Shown here in pieces: positions 13,211-21,209 of a DNA stretch of 24,060 nucleotides. The first letter of the stretch is position 1; each line of letters starts with the position of its first letter. This stretch comes from CAYFJO01 sp964343305 (GTDB lineage Bacteria; Planctomycetota; Planctomycetia; Pirellulales; Pirellulaceae): positions 1 to 24,060 of the forward strand of contig CAYFJO010000138.1 of the NCBI GenBank assembly GCA_964343305.1. Direction: 5' to 3'. The position numbers were made by a program, and so were the translations under genes. Under the pieces are notes generated by a model. That model was given only the letters and a program-made list of their open reading frames with translations. It had not been told where the DNA came from and ran no database searches.

Positions 13211-16200
13211 TAATTCCTCATTTGCCGCTCGCTTTAACCAACCGACAACGTCGACGAGTTCTTGCGGCGACAGGATGGCGTCAATGCCTTTAGGCATCAG
13301 GGAGACCTCGGAGCGTTTCTGGAATTCAATCGTTGTTCTGGGAATCTCTCTTGTCAATCCGCCGGGGATGCGGAGAGTCAAGGTGTCTTTGGTTTCGGCG
13401 GCGACGAAGCCACTTTGAAGTTTTCCGTCGTCAGTGAGGACCGTCACTCCCTCGTAGCCAAGGCTGATGGTTTCGCTGGGGTTCAAGATGGCGGAGAACA
13501 ACTGCTTTGAGGTCAGTTTGCCGCTGATCGCAGACAAGGCCGGTCCAAAGTCGCGGCCTTGGTCTCCGATTTTGTGACAGTTGATGCAACCGCCTTTTTG
13601 AAATGCGGCGAAGCCTTTGGTCGTGTCCGGCTTGGCAGCGAGCAGTTTTTCCAGCGGCCAGCGCTGGCCAGCCGAGACAATCAGGTGCTGCCTGCTGGCG
13701 GCGAACATGCGCGTATCAGGATCCGGTGACAACGTCAGCGCTCGGATTGCCGGAGCCATGAATTCCTGCGGCAACTTTTTCTGTTCCATCAGTCTCTTGA
13801 GTTCCAGGGCCTGAGGCCGCTTGTTGCCCATCGCCGATATCGCGAGCAATCGAGTGGCTTCCGGCTGAGCTTCGTTCGTGACGGTCCCGCTCAGATAGTT
13901 TTTCGCGTGCACGCTGTCGACATAGCCGAGTGCTTTGATGAACGGTGCGGACCGATTCGGGTCGACGAGAGCTTTCCAGATCGGGTCCCAATCCTCGAAC
14001 GCGATGATTTGGGCAACGGCCCGAATGCCGGCTTCCGATTCCGAGGCTGCTTGCACCATGTCCATCAGATGGCTGATCATGTCACGTCGATTGAATCGTG
14101 CCACCAGATCAACGAATGTCACGGTGCCTTTGCTGGTCAACATCACCGAACCGACCCGGTCGGAGATGTCGGGGTGGGCCTTCAGAAAATCGGGAGTGGC
14201 TCGTTGGAATGCTTCGAGCCACGCGACTGGATTGCGCTTCGGGTCCGACGTGAGCAGCGCGGCTAACGCAGCTTGTTTGTGGCGTCCGTCGTGAAAATCC
14301 AATGCGCGCATCAGCCGAGGGTGCTCTGCCGCGGGAACGTCTGGGTCCAACAGTAGCTCGGCGAGCAGCGTCGCGCCTTCAGGGGCGCGCGCACGCCAGA
14401 CGATGTCGCGATTGCCGGCCGTCTTCCACTTCTCTCCGACTCGCTTTCGCCACGCATTCAGGCAGGCAGATTCCTTGCCGACCTCGCCGATGCCGAGAGC
14501 TTCCAGATACCAGCGGTCTTTGCCGTCGTATTGAGTGGCAAGTTCGGTCCACAGTTGCACGGCTTCTGCTGAGCCGAGCCGATGGAGTGAGACGGAACAT
14601 TCGCGCCGCACAAGAGCTGACTTGTCATGTACCAGCCGTTTGACAACGGCTTCGACGGGAAACTGATGGCGTCGAGCGATTCGCAACGCGAGTGCTCGAA
14701 TGTCGGTCGACTCGTCGCGCAAAGCGAGTTCGATGGCAGGTTGAGGAGTGTCGGCGATCGCCGACAGAACCCACAACCCTCGCGCTCGAAAGCGCGGATT
14801 CGGGTCTTCTACCAAGGTCCGCAGTGCTGGGCGAGTAGCAGCGCCCATCCGATTGAGCGCCGTCCATGCTTTATGCCGCGCTGCCAGGTTCGGACTTCGC
14901 AACGCGGCAACCGCGCCCTTGGGTGAGTCGTAGTTGTACTTCGGATTGGAATAAACATGGCCCGGCGGTGCGACTCGGAACAAACGACCGGCGTCGTTCA
15001 ACGTGCGATGGCAACAGTCAACAGGATCGTACCAGTCCGCGATGAACAACGACCCGTCGGGTGCGACCGACACATCGCAGGGTCGGTAGTCACGATCCGT
15101 TTCGCCGCGCGCCAGATGCACGATCTGGGCCGAATAGCCGGCTCCGTCCGGTCGAGTGGGAAAGGCCCAAACCGTGTTGCGCCCGGGTTCCGCGTGAATC
15201 ATCTGCCCGTGGAACTGCTTCGGCAGCAGGCTGCCTTCATAGACCAGAATTCCCGTCGGCGCGCCGAAACCGGTGATCAGCAGATTCGGCACCACGCCAG
15301 GATCGTTCTGATGCCACATCTGTCGCTGCATCGTGGCTTCAAGATTTGTGCGCTTCGTCTTGTAGTCCGCGCCGGTTCGTTCGTCGCGGTAGCCATAGTT
15401 TCCGTGTTCCATCACAAAGTTGACTCGGCAAGAACTTGACCCGTTGTCATTGTCCGATTGCCACATCGAGCCGAATGAATCGACCGTGACTTCCCAGTTG
15501 TTGCGGAAGTTGTGGCCTAGCACCTCGACTCGGCTGCCATCCAGTTCACAGCGGATGACCATGCCTTCCTGATATGGTTGGCGGCTGTTGTTGACCGGAA
15601 AGCCGTAAATATCTTTCACCAGCGAACCGTCTTCGCGCCGCAGTTCGGCATTGAAGTTCCCGAAGTTGAAATAGAGCCGCCCGTCCGGTCCGACCATCAC
15701 GGCATGAATTGCGTGGTCATGTTGACCATGCACTGGATGGAGAACCCTGCCCGTAAACAGCAGCTTCTTTTCATCCGCTTTGTCGTCGCCATCGGTATCA
15801 GTCAGCAGAAGAATTCGGTCGGGCGCGGAGACAATCGCTTCGTTGCCGAGCGTGCAGACGCCGTGAACGCCGTCGATGTCAGGATTCTGGTAAAAGACTT
15901 TTGTTAAGTCGGCACGACCGTCCCCATTGGTATCTTCGAGAATCAGAATGCGGTCGCCTTCTTTTCGAGCTTTCTTGCGGTAGTTGGCCGCTTCGCCAAC
16001 CCACACTCGACCACGATCGTCCACGTCAATGCTGCACGGGTTGGACAACTGCTCGGTCGCGAATGGCTCGATAGCCAAGCCGTCCGCCACGATGAACTGG
16101 TCCTTATCGAAAACGGCTGCTGGCGTAGCTTCGCTGGTTCTCGGCGCATCATCACCAAGCATTCCTAATTGTTTCAGGCGGGCAAGGACATGACTGGGAA

Positions 16201-17320
16201 TCTCACCACTGGCGGCAATCGGAGTATCGAGGGTTACGGCGCCGCCTTGAGAATTGATCGCGTTGATCCGCTGCAGTAACGTCTCGGCTTCAAACCTCGC
16301 CTTGGTTCCCGCGCCCCATCCGTCGCTGACGGGAAGTAACAAGTGCCAGACAACGCCATCCGGCGCGGGAAAATTCTTTGGTGTTAGCGGCTTGCCCTTG
16401 AACGTGAAGTCGCGTTGCTCGCCAGAAGTAAACGTCTGATGCGGGCACAGCTTGCCACCAGTGCAAAGCGACAAGATCGGATGAGCCCCAGCATTGAAAG
16501 CAAGTTCGGCTTCAGGATTCCCCGATCGGACGGCGGCCAGCCACGTGTCGACGTTGTACTTTTGCTTCTTCAAGTCCTGATAAGCGTTTTTCATTTCCAT
16601 CTTGTATCCATCGAACCACCAGCCCGAGACCAGTTTGCCGTATCGTCTCGACCACTCGCCACAAACATCGCCCCAGTTCTTTAGAAAGACGGAGTTGGGC
16701 GGTTGGTTTTCGCTGCGCCGGAATCCCTTCAACTTTCGCGGATGAGACATCGTATCGACGTTAGGACCGGCGGGTTTCCCGTTGATCGTCGGCAGCGTGT
16801 CACCCATTGCTTCAATCACTCGGAAGTGGCGCATCGGTGCGCGAGCGGTCATATAAATGATCAGTCGAATCCCACGATTTTCGAGAGCGCGGGCGATTTC
16901 CATGATCAAATCGCGGCGAGAAGTCCACTCTCCGTTTTTGACGCCAAGAAGTTTCTCATACGCGGTGTTCGGAGCACAGTACTTTCCCCAGTGCTGGCCG
17001 ATCACAAAAATAACGTGTCCAGCCTTCGTGCTCGCAACCGCATCGGCGAAGGCTTCTACGTCAAACGAGTCAATGGCCTTGTTGTAATCGTGCGAGTTGT
17101 GATTCTTGAAGCACTCGTAGTGAAACATCAAACCGAATCCGGTTGATTTCAGCCACGACTCCTGATCGGCGGCCTGCGAAGGCATCGCTGCGATTGAGGT
17201 AAATAGAACCGGAAGCAGACGACAAGTGATGCAATTCCACACAAGAGAACCGATCGCCCCTTTCAACAGTCCTGGAAGGCCATCGGGCGAAACAAATCTG
17301 CAACGCTGGGGTACGTTCAT
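13205..17320 (-). CDS. Four-part fusion: GH29-like fucosidase domain, PVC-type dehydrogenase, HEAT-like region and haem (CxxCH) domain
   Basis: The 1371-residue product begins with a signal-like segment (about 22-50). Residues 52-390 match GH29 alpha-L-fucosidases: GFGLMFHYECF (61-71), the long GHVIFVIGQHWGKYCAPN segment, and GWWFDG with Asp237 at the nucleophile position. Residues 400-790 are a PVC-type membrane-bound dehydrogenase propeller with Asp-rich calcium-like loops DTNGDGRAD and DTDGDDKAD and the conserved DWYDPVDCCHR. About 795-1210 is a run of HEAT-like helix pairs. About 1230-1367 is the Planctomycetes haem-binding domain with CINCH (1245-1249). The likely role is periplasmic oxidation of a sugar coupled to cleavage by the fucosidase part, with electrons passing to the haem. 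No Shine-Dalgarno site supports the ATG. It follows the DUF1080 gene by 62 nt on the same strand. The dehydrogenase and haem parts are the standard family; the GH29 fusion is the unusual part. Confidence 0.9.
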   Translation of the reverse strand: MNVPQRCRFVSPDGLPGLLKGAIGSLVWNCITCRLLPVLFTSIAAMPSQAADQESWLKSTGFGLMFHYECFKNHNSHDYNKAIDSFDVEAFADAVASTKAGHVIFVIGQHWGKYCAPNTAYEKLLGVKNGEWTSRRDLIMEIARALENRGIRLIIYMTARAPMRHFRVIEAMGDTLPTINGKPAGPNVDTMSHPRKLKGFRRSENQPPNSVFLKNWGDVCGEWSRRYGKLVSGWWFDGYKMEMKNAYQDLKKQKYNVDTWLAAVRSGNPEAELAFNAGAHPILSLCTGGKLCPHQTFTSGEQRDFTFKGKPLTPKNFPAPDGVVWHLLLPVSDGWGAGTKARFEAETLLQRINAINSQGGAVTLDTPIAASGEIPSHVLARLKQLGMLGDDAPRTSEATPAAVFDKDQFIVADGLAIEPFATEQLSNPCSIDVDDRGRVWVGEAANYRKKARKEGDRILILEDTNGDGRADLTKVFYQNPDIDGVHGVCTLGNEAIVSAPDRILLLTDTDGDDKADEKKLLFTGRVLHPVHGQHDHAIHAVMVGPDGRLYFNFGNFNAELRREDGSLVKDIYGFPVNNSRQPYQEGMVIRCELDGSRVEVLGHNFRNNWEVTVDSFGSMWQSDNDNGSSSCRVNFVMEHGNYGYRDERTGADYKTKRTNLEATMQRQMWHQNDPGVVPNLLITGFGAPTGILVYEGSLLPKQFHGQMIHAEPGRNTVWAFPTRPDGAGYSAQIVHLARGETDRDYRPCDVSVAPDGSLFIADWYDPVDCCHRTLNDAGRLFRVAPPGHVYSNPKYNYDSPKGAVAALRSPNLAARHKAWTALNRMGAATRPALRTLVEDPNPRFRARGLWVLSAIADTPQPAIELALRDESTDIRALALRIARRHQFPVEAVVKRLVHDKSALVRRECSVSLHRLGSAEAVQLWTELATQYDGKDRWYLEALGIGEVGKESACLNAWRKRVGEKWKTAGNRDIVWRARAPEGATLLAELLLDPDVPAAEHPRLMRALDFHDGRHKQAALAALLTSDPKRNPVAWLEAFQRATPDFLKAHPDISDRVGSVMLTSKGTVTFVDLVARFNRRDMISHLMDMVQAASESEAGIRAVAQIIAFEDWDPIWKALVDPNRSAPFIKALGYVDSVHAKNYLSGTVTNEAQPEATRLLAISAMGNKRPQALELKRLMEQKKLPQEFMAPAIRALTLSPDPDTRMFAASRQHLIVSAGQRWPLEKLLAAKPDTTKGFAAFQKGGCINCHKIGDQGRDFGPALSAISGKLTSKQLFSAILNPSETISLGYEGVTVLTDDGKLQSGFVAAETKDTLTLRIPGGLTREIPRTTIEFQKRSEVSLMPKGIDAILSPQELVDVVGWLKRAANEELP

Positions 17321-17382
17321 GGTCGAACGGCGATTCGCTTTATTTGGTGTCGGTCACTGGTCCGAGCGCCGCATGCCGACAC

Positions 17383-18003
17383 TTACTTCAGCTCCTTGAT
17401 GCGCACGTTGCGATACCAGATTCGTTTGGCTTCGTCCTGGAAGCTGATGTAGCCCTCGGCTGGCCGGTCCTTGAGCTTCGTTTGACTCAAGTCGAAATCC
17501 TGAATCTGCTCGCCATTCAGGACGACCTGCAGATGGTTGCCTTTCAAGGTGATGGTATAGCGATTCCACTCGCCCGCGGGTTTCACCACCATTTTCGACG
17601 GTGACGATGTGCCGATCACTCCGCCACAGTCATGAGCGCCAAATTTCTTCTTGCCGTGCGTATCAAGGATCTGCACTTCAAAACCGCTTTTCACATGGTC
17701 TTTGAGATCGCCCACTCGCATGAAGACGCCGGAGTTACCTTTTGCATTAAACTTGAATTCCAGATCGAGAACAAAGTTGCCGTACTTACGATCCGTGGTC
17801 AGGTAAGCGTCGTAGCGCTGCCAGCCCTTTTCGCCCGGCCGTGGTTTCAGCGTAACCGTGTTGTCATTCTCCACGACCCAGTTGCCAGTTGTGTTCCAAC
17901 CGGTCAGATCTTTCCCGTTGAACAGCGGCCGAAAATCCTGGCCCCCGGCTTGCGCGCACGACGTGACGACGATTATGGTGACGATATAGATGTTGTTTCT
18001 CAT
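17383..18003 (-). CDS. Exported DUF1080 protein (3-keto-disaccharide hydrolase-like)
   Basis: The 206-residue protein has a short signal peptide (MRNNIYIVTIIVVTSCAQA); the Cys at 16 could make it a lipoprotein, but the lipobox is weak. The mature part is one DUF1080 domain. It opens with the hallmark FRPLFNGKDLTGW, then has YGNFVLDLEFKFNAKGNSGV, GFEVQILD, and the tail IWYRNVRIKEL. The fold is a concanavalin-like beta sandwich, and family members hydrolyse or bind 3-keto-glycosides. That activity fits a neighbouring dehydrogenase, which could create the keto sugar. The ATG overlaps the TGA of a short upstream frame in an ATGA junction (18003-18000), usually a sign of translational coupling. 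That upstream frame is the remnant tail of a haem-domain gene. Likely co-transcribed with the fusion gene 62 nt downstream. Confidence 0.92.
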   Translation of the reverse strand: MRNNIYIVTIIVVTSCAQAGGQDFRPLFNGKDLTGWNTTGNWVVENDNTVTLKPRPGEKGWQRYDAYLTTDRKYGNFVLDLEFKFNAKGNSGVFMRVGDLKDHVKSGFEVQILDTHGKKKFGAHDCGGVIGTSSPSKMVVKPAGEWNRYTITLKGNHLQVVLNGEQIQDFDLSQTKLKDRPAEGYISFQDEAKRIWYRNVRIKELK

Positions 18004-18125
18004 GTTGTCCTTTCGGGAAATTCGAGGCTTGCGATGGTTTCAACGGCTCTTGATTTTTCAACTCCGGCGTACTGGCGTATTTTCAACCAACCGACGAGGT
18101 CGACGAGTTCCTGTGGCGACAGGAT
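18000..18125 (-). pseudogene. Remnant C-terminal tail of a haem-binding (PVC cytochrome) gene
   Basis: This minus-strand frame reads ILSPQELVDLVGWLK and then 26 residues to a TGA at 18002-18000. The first 15 residues match residues 1349-1363 of the fusion protein (ILSPQELVDVVGWLK), the terminal helix of the haem domain. The DNA matches too: about 38 of 43 bases between 18083-18125 and 13234-13276. Upstream of 18125 the resemblance ends and no CxxCH is found, so the rest of the gene is gone. The TGA overlaps the ATG of the DUF1080 gene. This suggests that an intact cytochrome gene once sat directly before DUF1080 and was deleted. Confidence 0.6.
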
Positions 18126-18617
18126 CTGCCTATTGTAAGCTGGTCGGTCAGGCGTGGCGATGTGCTGCGTCGTAAATAGTTGCACCAGTGCAAAACCTGG
18201 CAGCGACATTTCGATCTGAGAAACCACTGGCAATAGTCTGGCCAGTCAAGAAATCGAGAGGGAGAAAGTCCGATGAAACGTTCGAAAAGCGATTCTCGTC
18301 AGATTCAATGAGTTTTCAACTCGATTGTCGGCCAAATCGATCAGAACTGACGTTCAAATCGAGGATATCGTCGAATCCTGTTCCATAAACCGAGGTGCAA
18401 CGTTTTCTGACAAAACGGCTGAGTAAATGACCGGTCGGTTTATTCGGCAATCGGTCGTATCTTGGCCTAAGTCAGATTCAACGAGTTTGTGAAACAACTT
18501 GGATTGACAGCAAACTCGCAAAGTGCATCGGTCTCGATCATCGCTGAAGTTCTAAGGTCTGGCACTGACAGTTGTGAGATGACTGTGCTTTGCTCATAGC
18601 TTGCCTGCCGAGTTTTG
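18126..18617. other. Intergenic region between the channel gene and the DUF1080 unit
   Basis: About 490 bases without a defensible gene. It should hold the promoter of the DUF1080/fusion unit. An 18-nt direct repeat (GTCAGATTCA-T/C-GAGTTT core) occurs at 18298-18315 and 18471-18488 with one mismatch. I see no long inverted repeat. Short frames on both strands lack start context. Confidence 0.5.
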
Positions 18618-19457
18618 TTAATGGAATTCGGAAATGCTACGTTGCTCGTCTCTCGCCACGAGTTCACTTAAACGACTTTCAATTGCAATTAGCTGAAGGC
18701 GAATCGACTCAAGTTCATCTTCCTGTTCCTCGTCCCGAGGCGCTAGAAACCAGGAAGCCACGAACCCGGCAAACGTTCCAAACAACGCCACGCCCGCCGT
18801 CATGGTTAGCGCGGCGACAGCCCGCCCCGCGGATGTGACAGGGAAGCGATCCCCGTAACCCACGCCAGTCACGGTTGCAAATGCCCACCAAAGTGCATCT
18901 TCGGAGGTCTTGATGTTTGCGGCGGAATCCTCTCGCTCAAACACGAGTATGGCAACGCTGGAAAAGACGACCACAAGCAGTGCAATCAAGACTGCCGTGC
19001 CAAAAGCGGATTCTGCCCGACGCCGCAGCAGAAATTCAATTAGGATCTTGGATGAACGCACACCTCGCAACAAACGCAGGATGCGAACGATCCGAGCAAA
19101 TCGGCCCCACCGCAACGGTCCCACGGCTGGTATGCTCGAAAGAAAATCAATCCAACCCCATTTCATGTATTTGAGTTTGTCTTCGGCAGTGAACAGTTTC
19201 GCAAAGAAGTCCGCCATGAAGACGAAACAAATCGCTGTGTCGACACAATCCAGAATATCAACGAACGCTTCATCGAGTTGGAGAAATGTCGTTGCCGCCA
19301 ACGCGACCAAGACATAGACACAGAGTACGAGCATGAAAAACTCGTAAACCTCAACTTTCGATTTGTTGATCGATCGCGTCATCCTCTGTCTCAAATGGGA
19401 TAATTGCACTGGGACAAGAACACCGCTGCCGAGCGACGAGGACTTAAGGAGGCTCAT
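18618..19457 (-). CDS. Voltage-gated potassium channel-like protein (six transmembrane segments)
   Basis: The 279-residue protein has S1 at about 36-58, S2 about 68-90, S3 about 100-112, S4 about 114-135, S5 about 150-173, a pore loop at 186-203 and S6 about 208-238. S4 has seven arginines every third residue (116, 119, 122, 125, 128, 131, 134), a full voltage-sensor pattern. The filter reads TVTGVGYGD (195-203), so GYG is intact and one Thr of the usual TTVGYGD is Gly. A short coiled coil (EEQEDELESIRLQLIAIESR) follows S6 and could aid tetramer assembly; there is no cyclic-nucleotide or RCK domain. I kept the first ATG (19457), but the ATG at 19382 would remove 25 poorly conserved residues and is also plausible. 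It stands alone between exported-enzyme genes. Confidence 0.9.
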   Translation of the reverse strand: MSLLKSSSLGSGVLVPVQLSHLRQRMTRSINKSKVEVYEFFMLVLCVYVLVALAATTFLQLDEAFVDILDCVDTAICFVFMADFFAKLFTAEDKLKYMKWGWIDFLSSIPAVGPLRWGRFARIVRILRLLRGVRSSKILIEFLLRRRAESAFGTAVLIALLVVVFSSVAILVFEREDSAANIKTSEDALWWAFATVTGVGYGDRFPVTSAGRAVAALTMTAGVALFGTFAGFVASWFLAPRDEEQEDELESIRLQLIAIESRLSELVARDEQRSISEFH

Positions 19458-19965
19458 TGATCAGAAGAGAATTGCCCCAATTCCGCTTCCCACCTGGAAG
19501 TTAGCAAGCCGACGCCAATTCTACCGCAAGAGAAAGAGAGATCGCCACAGGCAGAAAAAGAACGAAGCCCCACATTTCAATGCCCCTAATGTCATTTGCT
19601 CTATGACAAATGTAGGTTGGCTTTGGCGCCAATAGATACGGCGTACATGATTATTCCGTTTTCGGTTGGAGTCGATCGAAGAGTCTCCGCACGCTGGTAG
19701 AGAAGTTTTTCAACAGCCAATTCTGACAGTTCTTTCGACTCTGTTGATATTGCGCGTTGTGGTACCGATGAGTCGAAGATCATGAAGACGTCGAACAAAG
19801 GCTTCGGTCAATGCGGCAAACGCCTTCACGGGCTCAGTAGCCGAAGTCGCCAGACTTTGGACGAACTGAAAAAACCAGACTCTGGTGAGTTCGGCTACGG
19901 CTCGCGATCCCAAAATCACGCTTTGACAAAGCACTAGTCTTCCCGGCGACCAGCGCTTGTTGAGT
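19458..19965. other. Intergenic region with a hairpin element and a possible gene remnant
   Basis: About 508 bases. Element E (19837-19898) is listed separately. On the minus strand a frame at 19779-19651 reads protein-like (CQNWLLKNFSTSVRRLFDRL, ending PKTE and TAA), and another frame just upstream (19934-19710) also looks protein-like. Together they could be a frameshifted remnant of the 3' end of a gene, possibly a transposase. No family can be named. Confidence 0.35.
19837..19898. repeat. Hairpin element E: REP-like inverted repeat related to element D
   Basis: Arms at 19837-19860 and 19875-19898 pair over 24 bp with four mismatches around a 14-nt loop. Both strands start with GTAG. The minus-strand arm (GTAGCCGAACTCACCAGAGT) shares GTAG, GAACTC and CCAGAGT, in register, with element D, so D and E belong to one family. 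Confidence 0.75.
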
Positions 19966-20925
19966 CTATTCTAGAAGTTCCTTCATCGCTTCGCCCATCG
20001 CGTTTCCGATCAGAAAGTAACTCTCGGCATTTCCAAACCAATGGTGACCGTGACCGACGTTTGGTGATTGTTCTTTCGGACGAGCAAAATCGGTTGTTTT
20101 GACGAATACGACCGTGCCTTTGAATTCCGATCGCTTTGCCACCGCTGCTTGAGCTTCGCGGATCGCAATCATGTTGGCGCTCGCCTTCGGTCCGCCGTTG
20201 CCGAGTTCGCCAATCACGACTGGTAAGTTTGGCTCTCTGTGGTGGGTTCGTACATCGTTAATTAGATGCACAAGATTTTGTTCGTATTCGTTTCGCGCCG
20301 TCTCGTTGTACATGTCGTTCCAACCTTGAAACCAAACGAAGCCAGCGATGTCGAAATCTGCGCGTTGGACGGAAAACTCAAGGCCGATCCTATTGAACGC
20401 TTCATCAACTTCGGCGAGCATTCGCTTGTAATACACACCAACTTCACCGCCCGCACTCGGCGGCCGAAAGTCCTTGTACAGGCTCTTGCCACCCCATGCC
20501 GTCTTGATCAACAGAACTTGATTCGGCACGTAGTCGCCGATGACATGGCCAAATTGCATTTCGGGACCAAAGTGATTCTTGCCGCCGTACACTGCATAGC
20601 CGATCGACAGCTTGCCCTTCTTCAGTTCGCGCTCTGTCTTGTATCGCACCCAAACATCGTCGCGGACGATCCAATTGCCTTGGGCGTCTTTGAGATGCGA
20701 GTACATCTTTTTCAGCGGCGAGTGCTTCATGACGTGCTCAAGATTCCCTTTGCCACCGTTGTAATATTTCTCGTGGTCAAGATCGACGACCGCCTGGCCT
20801 TCCATATTCGACTGGCCGGCGAGAATGAAGACTTTGATGGTCGAGTCGTCCGCACGTGACGCGATGGCGGATGACAGCAGAAGCAACGGGGTCAAGAAAA
20901 ATGACTTTGGTGTTTTTTCTGTCAT
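19966..20925 (-). CDS. Exported sialate O-acetylesterase-like (SASA family) carbohydrate esterase
   Basis: The 319-residue product starts with a signal peptide (MTEKTPKSFFLTPLLLLSSA, cleavage near SRA). The mature part opens IKVFILAGQSNMEGQ, the catalytic Ser block of the SASA/SGNH esterases (Ser39). The middle has LLIKTAWGGKSL (oxyanion Gly block) and FVWFQGWND (the Asn block). GHGHHWFGN near the end carries the catalytic His. The family removes acetyl groups from sugars. The length is normal for planctomycete members. A GTG 12 codons upstream (20961) lies one base from the MITE copy and would spoil the signal peptide, so I chose ATG 20925; a weak GAAGAA precedes it. Its promoter must lie in the 39 bases before the MITE or inside the MITE. 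Confidence 0.9.
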   Translation of the reverse strand: MTEKTPKSFFLTPLLLLSSAIASRADDSTIKVFILAGQSNMEGQAVVDLDHEKYYNGGKGNLEHVMKHSPLKKMYSHLKDAQGNWIVRDDVWVRYKTERELKKGKLSIGYAVYGGKNHFGPEMQFGHVIGDYVPNQVLLIKTAWGGKSLYKDFRPPSAGGEVGVYYKRMLAEVDEAFNRIGLEFSVQRADFDIAGFVWFQGWNDMYNETARNEYEQNLVHLINDVRTHHREPNLPVVIGELGNGGPKASANMIAIREAQAAVAKRSEFKGTVVFVKTTDFARPKEQSPNVGHGHHWFGNAESYFLIGNAMGEAMKELLE

Positions 20926-20964
20926 GTGATTCTTCGTAATTAAAGGAACATTTGAAGTCACTAA

Positions 20965-21137
20965 CGCGGATTATTCACTAACCCGACGCGCAAGCGAGGG
21001 GTCTTGGACGTTGCCCCTCGCTTGCGCGTCGGGTTAGCGTGGATTCGAATTTGCGCGGTGTTCTAGGCAAGTTAGCCGCAACTCTTTTTCACAGAGAACA
21101 TTACGTCGTTTGGACGGCGGTTCATGAATAAACCGGG
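20965..21137 (-). mobile_element. MITE-like element, copy 2 (173 bp, inverted relative to copy 1)
   Basis: Reading the minus strand, the element begins CCCGGTTTATTCATGAACCG and runs with copy 1 at 95 of 99 positions through the body, then through the hairpin (arms 20977-21001 and 21014-21038) to GAATAATCCGCG. The length, 173 bp, is identical to copy 1. TA flanks one end (20962-20963); the other has TG. The 12-nt loop (TCTTGGACGTTG on the plus strand) matches copy 1's loop at 10 of 12 positions only when both are read on the plus strand, so the loop is flipped relative to the body. Confidence 0.88.
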
Positions 21138-21141
21138 CTGG

Positions 21142-21209
21142 GAGCCTATCCCAAAAGCGGGACAGGCATCTGCGGTCAAGGGAGCCAGTCCCGGTTTTGA
21201 GATTGGCTC
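21142..21209. repeat. Hairpin element G: REP-like inverted repeat starting GGAG
   Basis: Arms at 21142-21167 and 21184-21209 pair over 26 bp with four mismatches around a 16-nt loop. The left side begins GGAGCC (GGAG at 21141-21144) and reads CCCAAAAGCGGGAC inside. GGAG is the second tetranucleotide typical of REP elements. It lies 4 nt from the end of MITE copy 2. Confidence 0.75.

Noticed and set aside
13907..17146. Many 60-160 codon frames opposite and within the fusion gene
   Set aside because: All overlap a gene with four recognisable domains, and none has a domain of its own.
18188..18388. 66-codon plus-strand frame before the channel gene
   Set aside because: No start context, no recognisable residues, low-complexity intergenic surroundings.
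19363..19635. 90-codon plus-strand frame starting inside the channel gene
   Set aside because: The first part is antisense to the channel, the tail is Lys/Arg-rich without pattern, and there is no ribosome binding site.
20926..20961. GTG start at 20961 for the esterase
   Set aside because: It places 12 polar residues before the signal peptide and lies at the very edge of the MITE.
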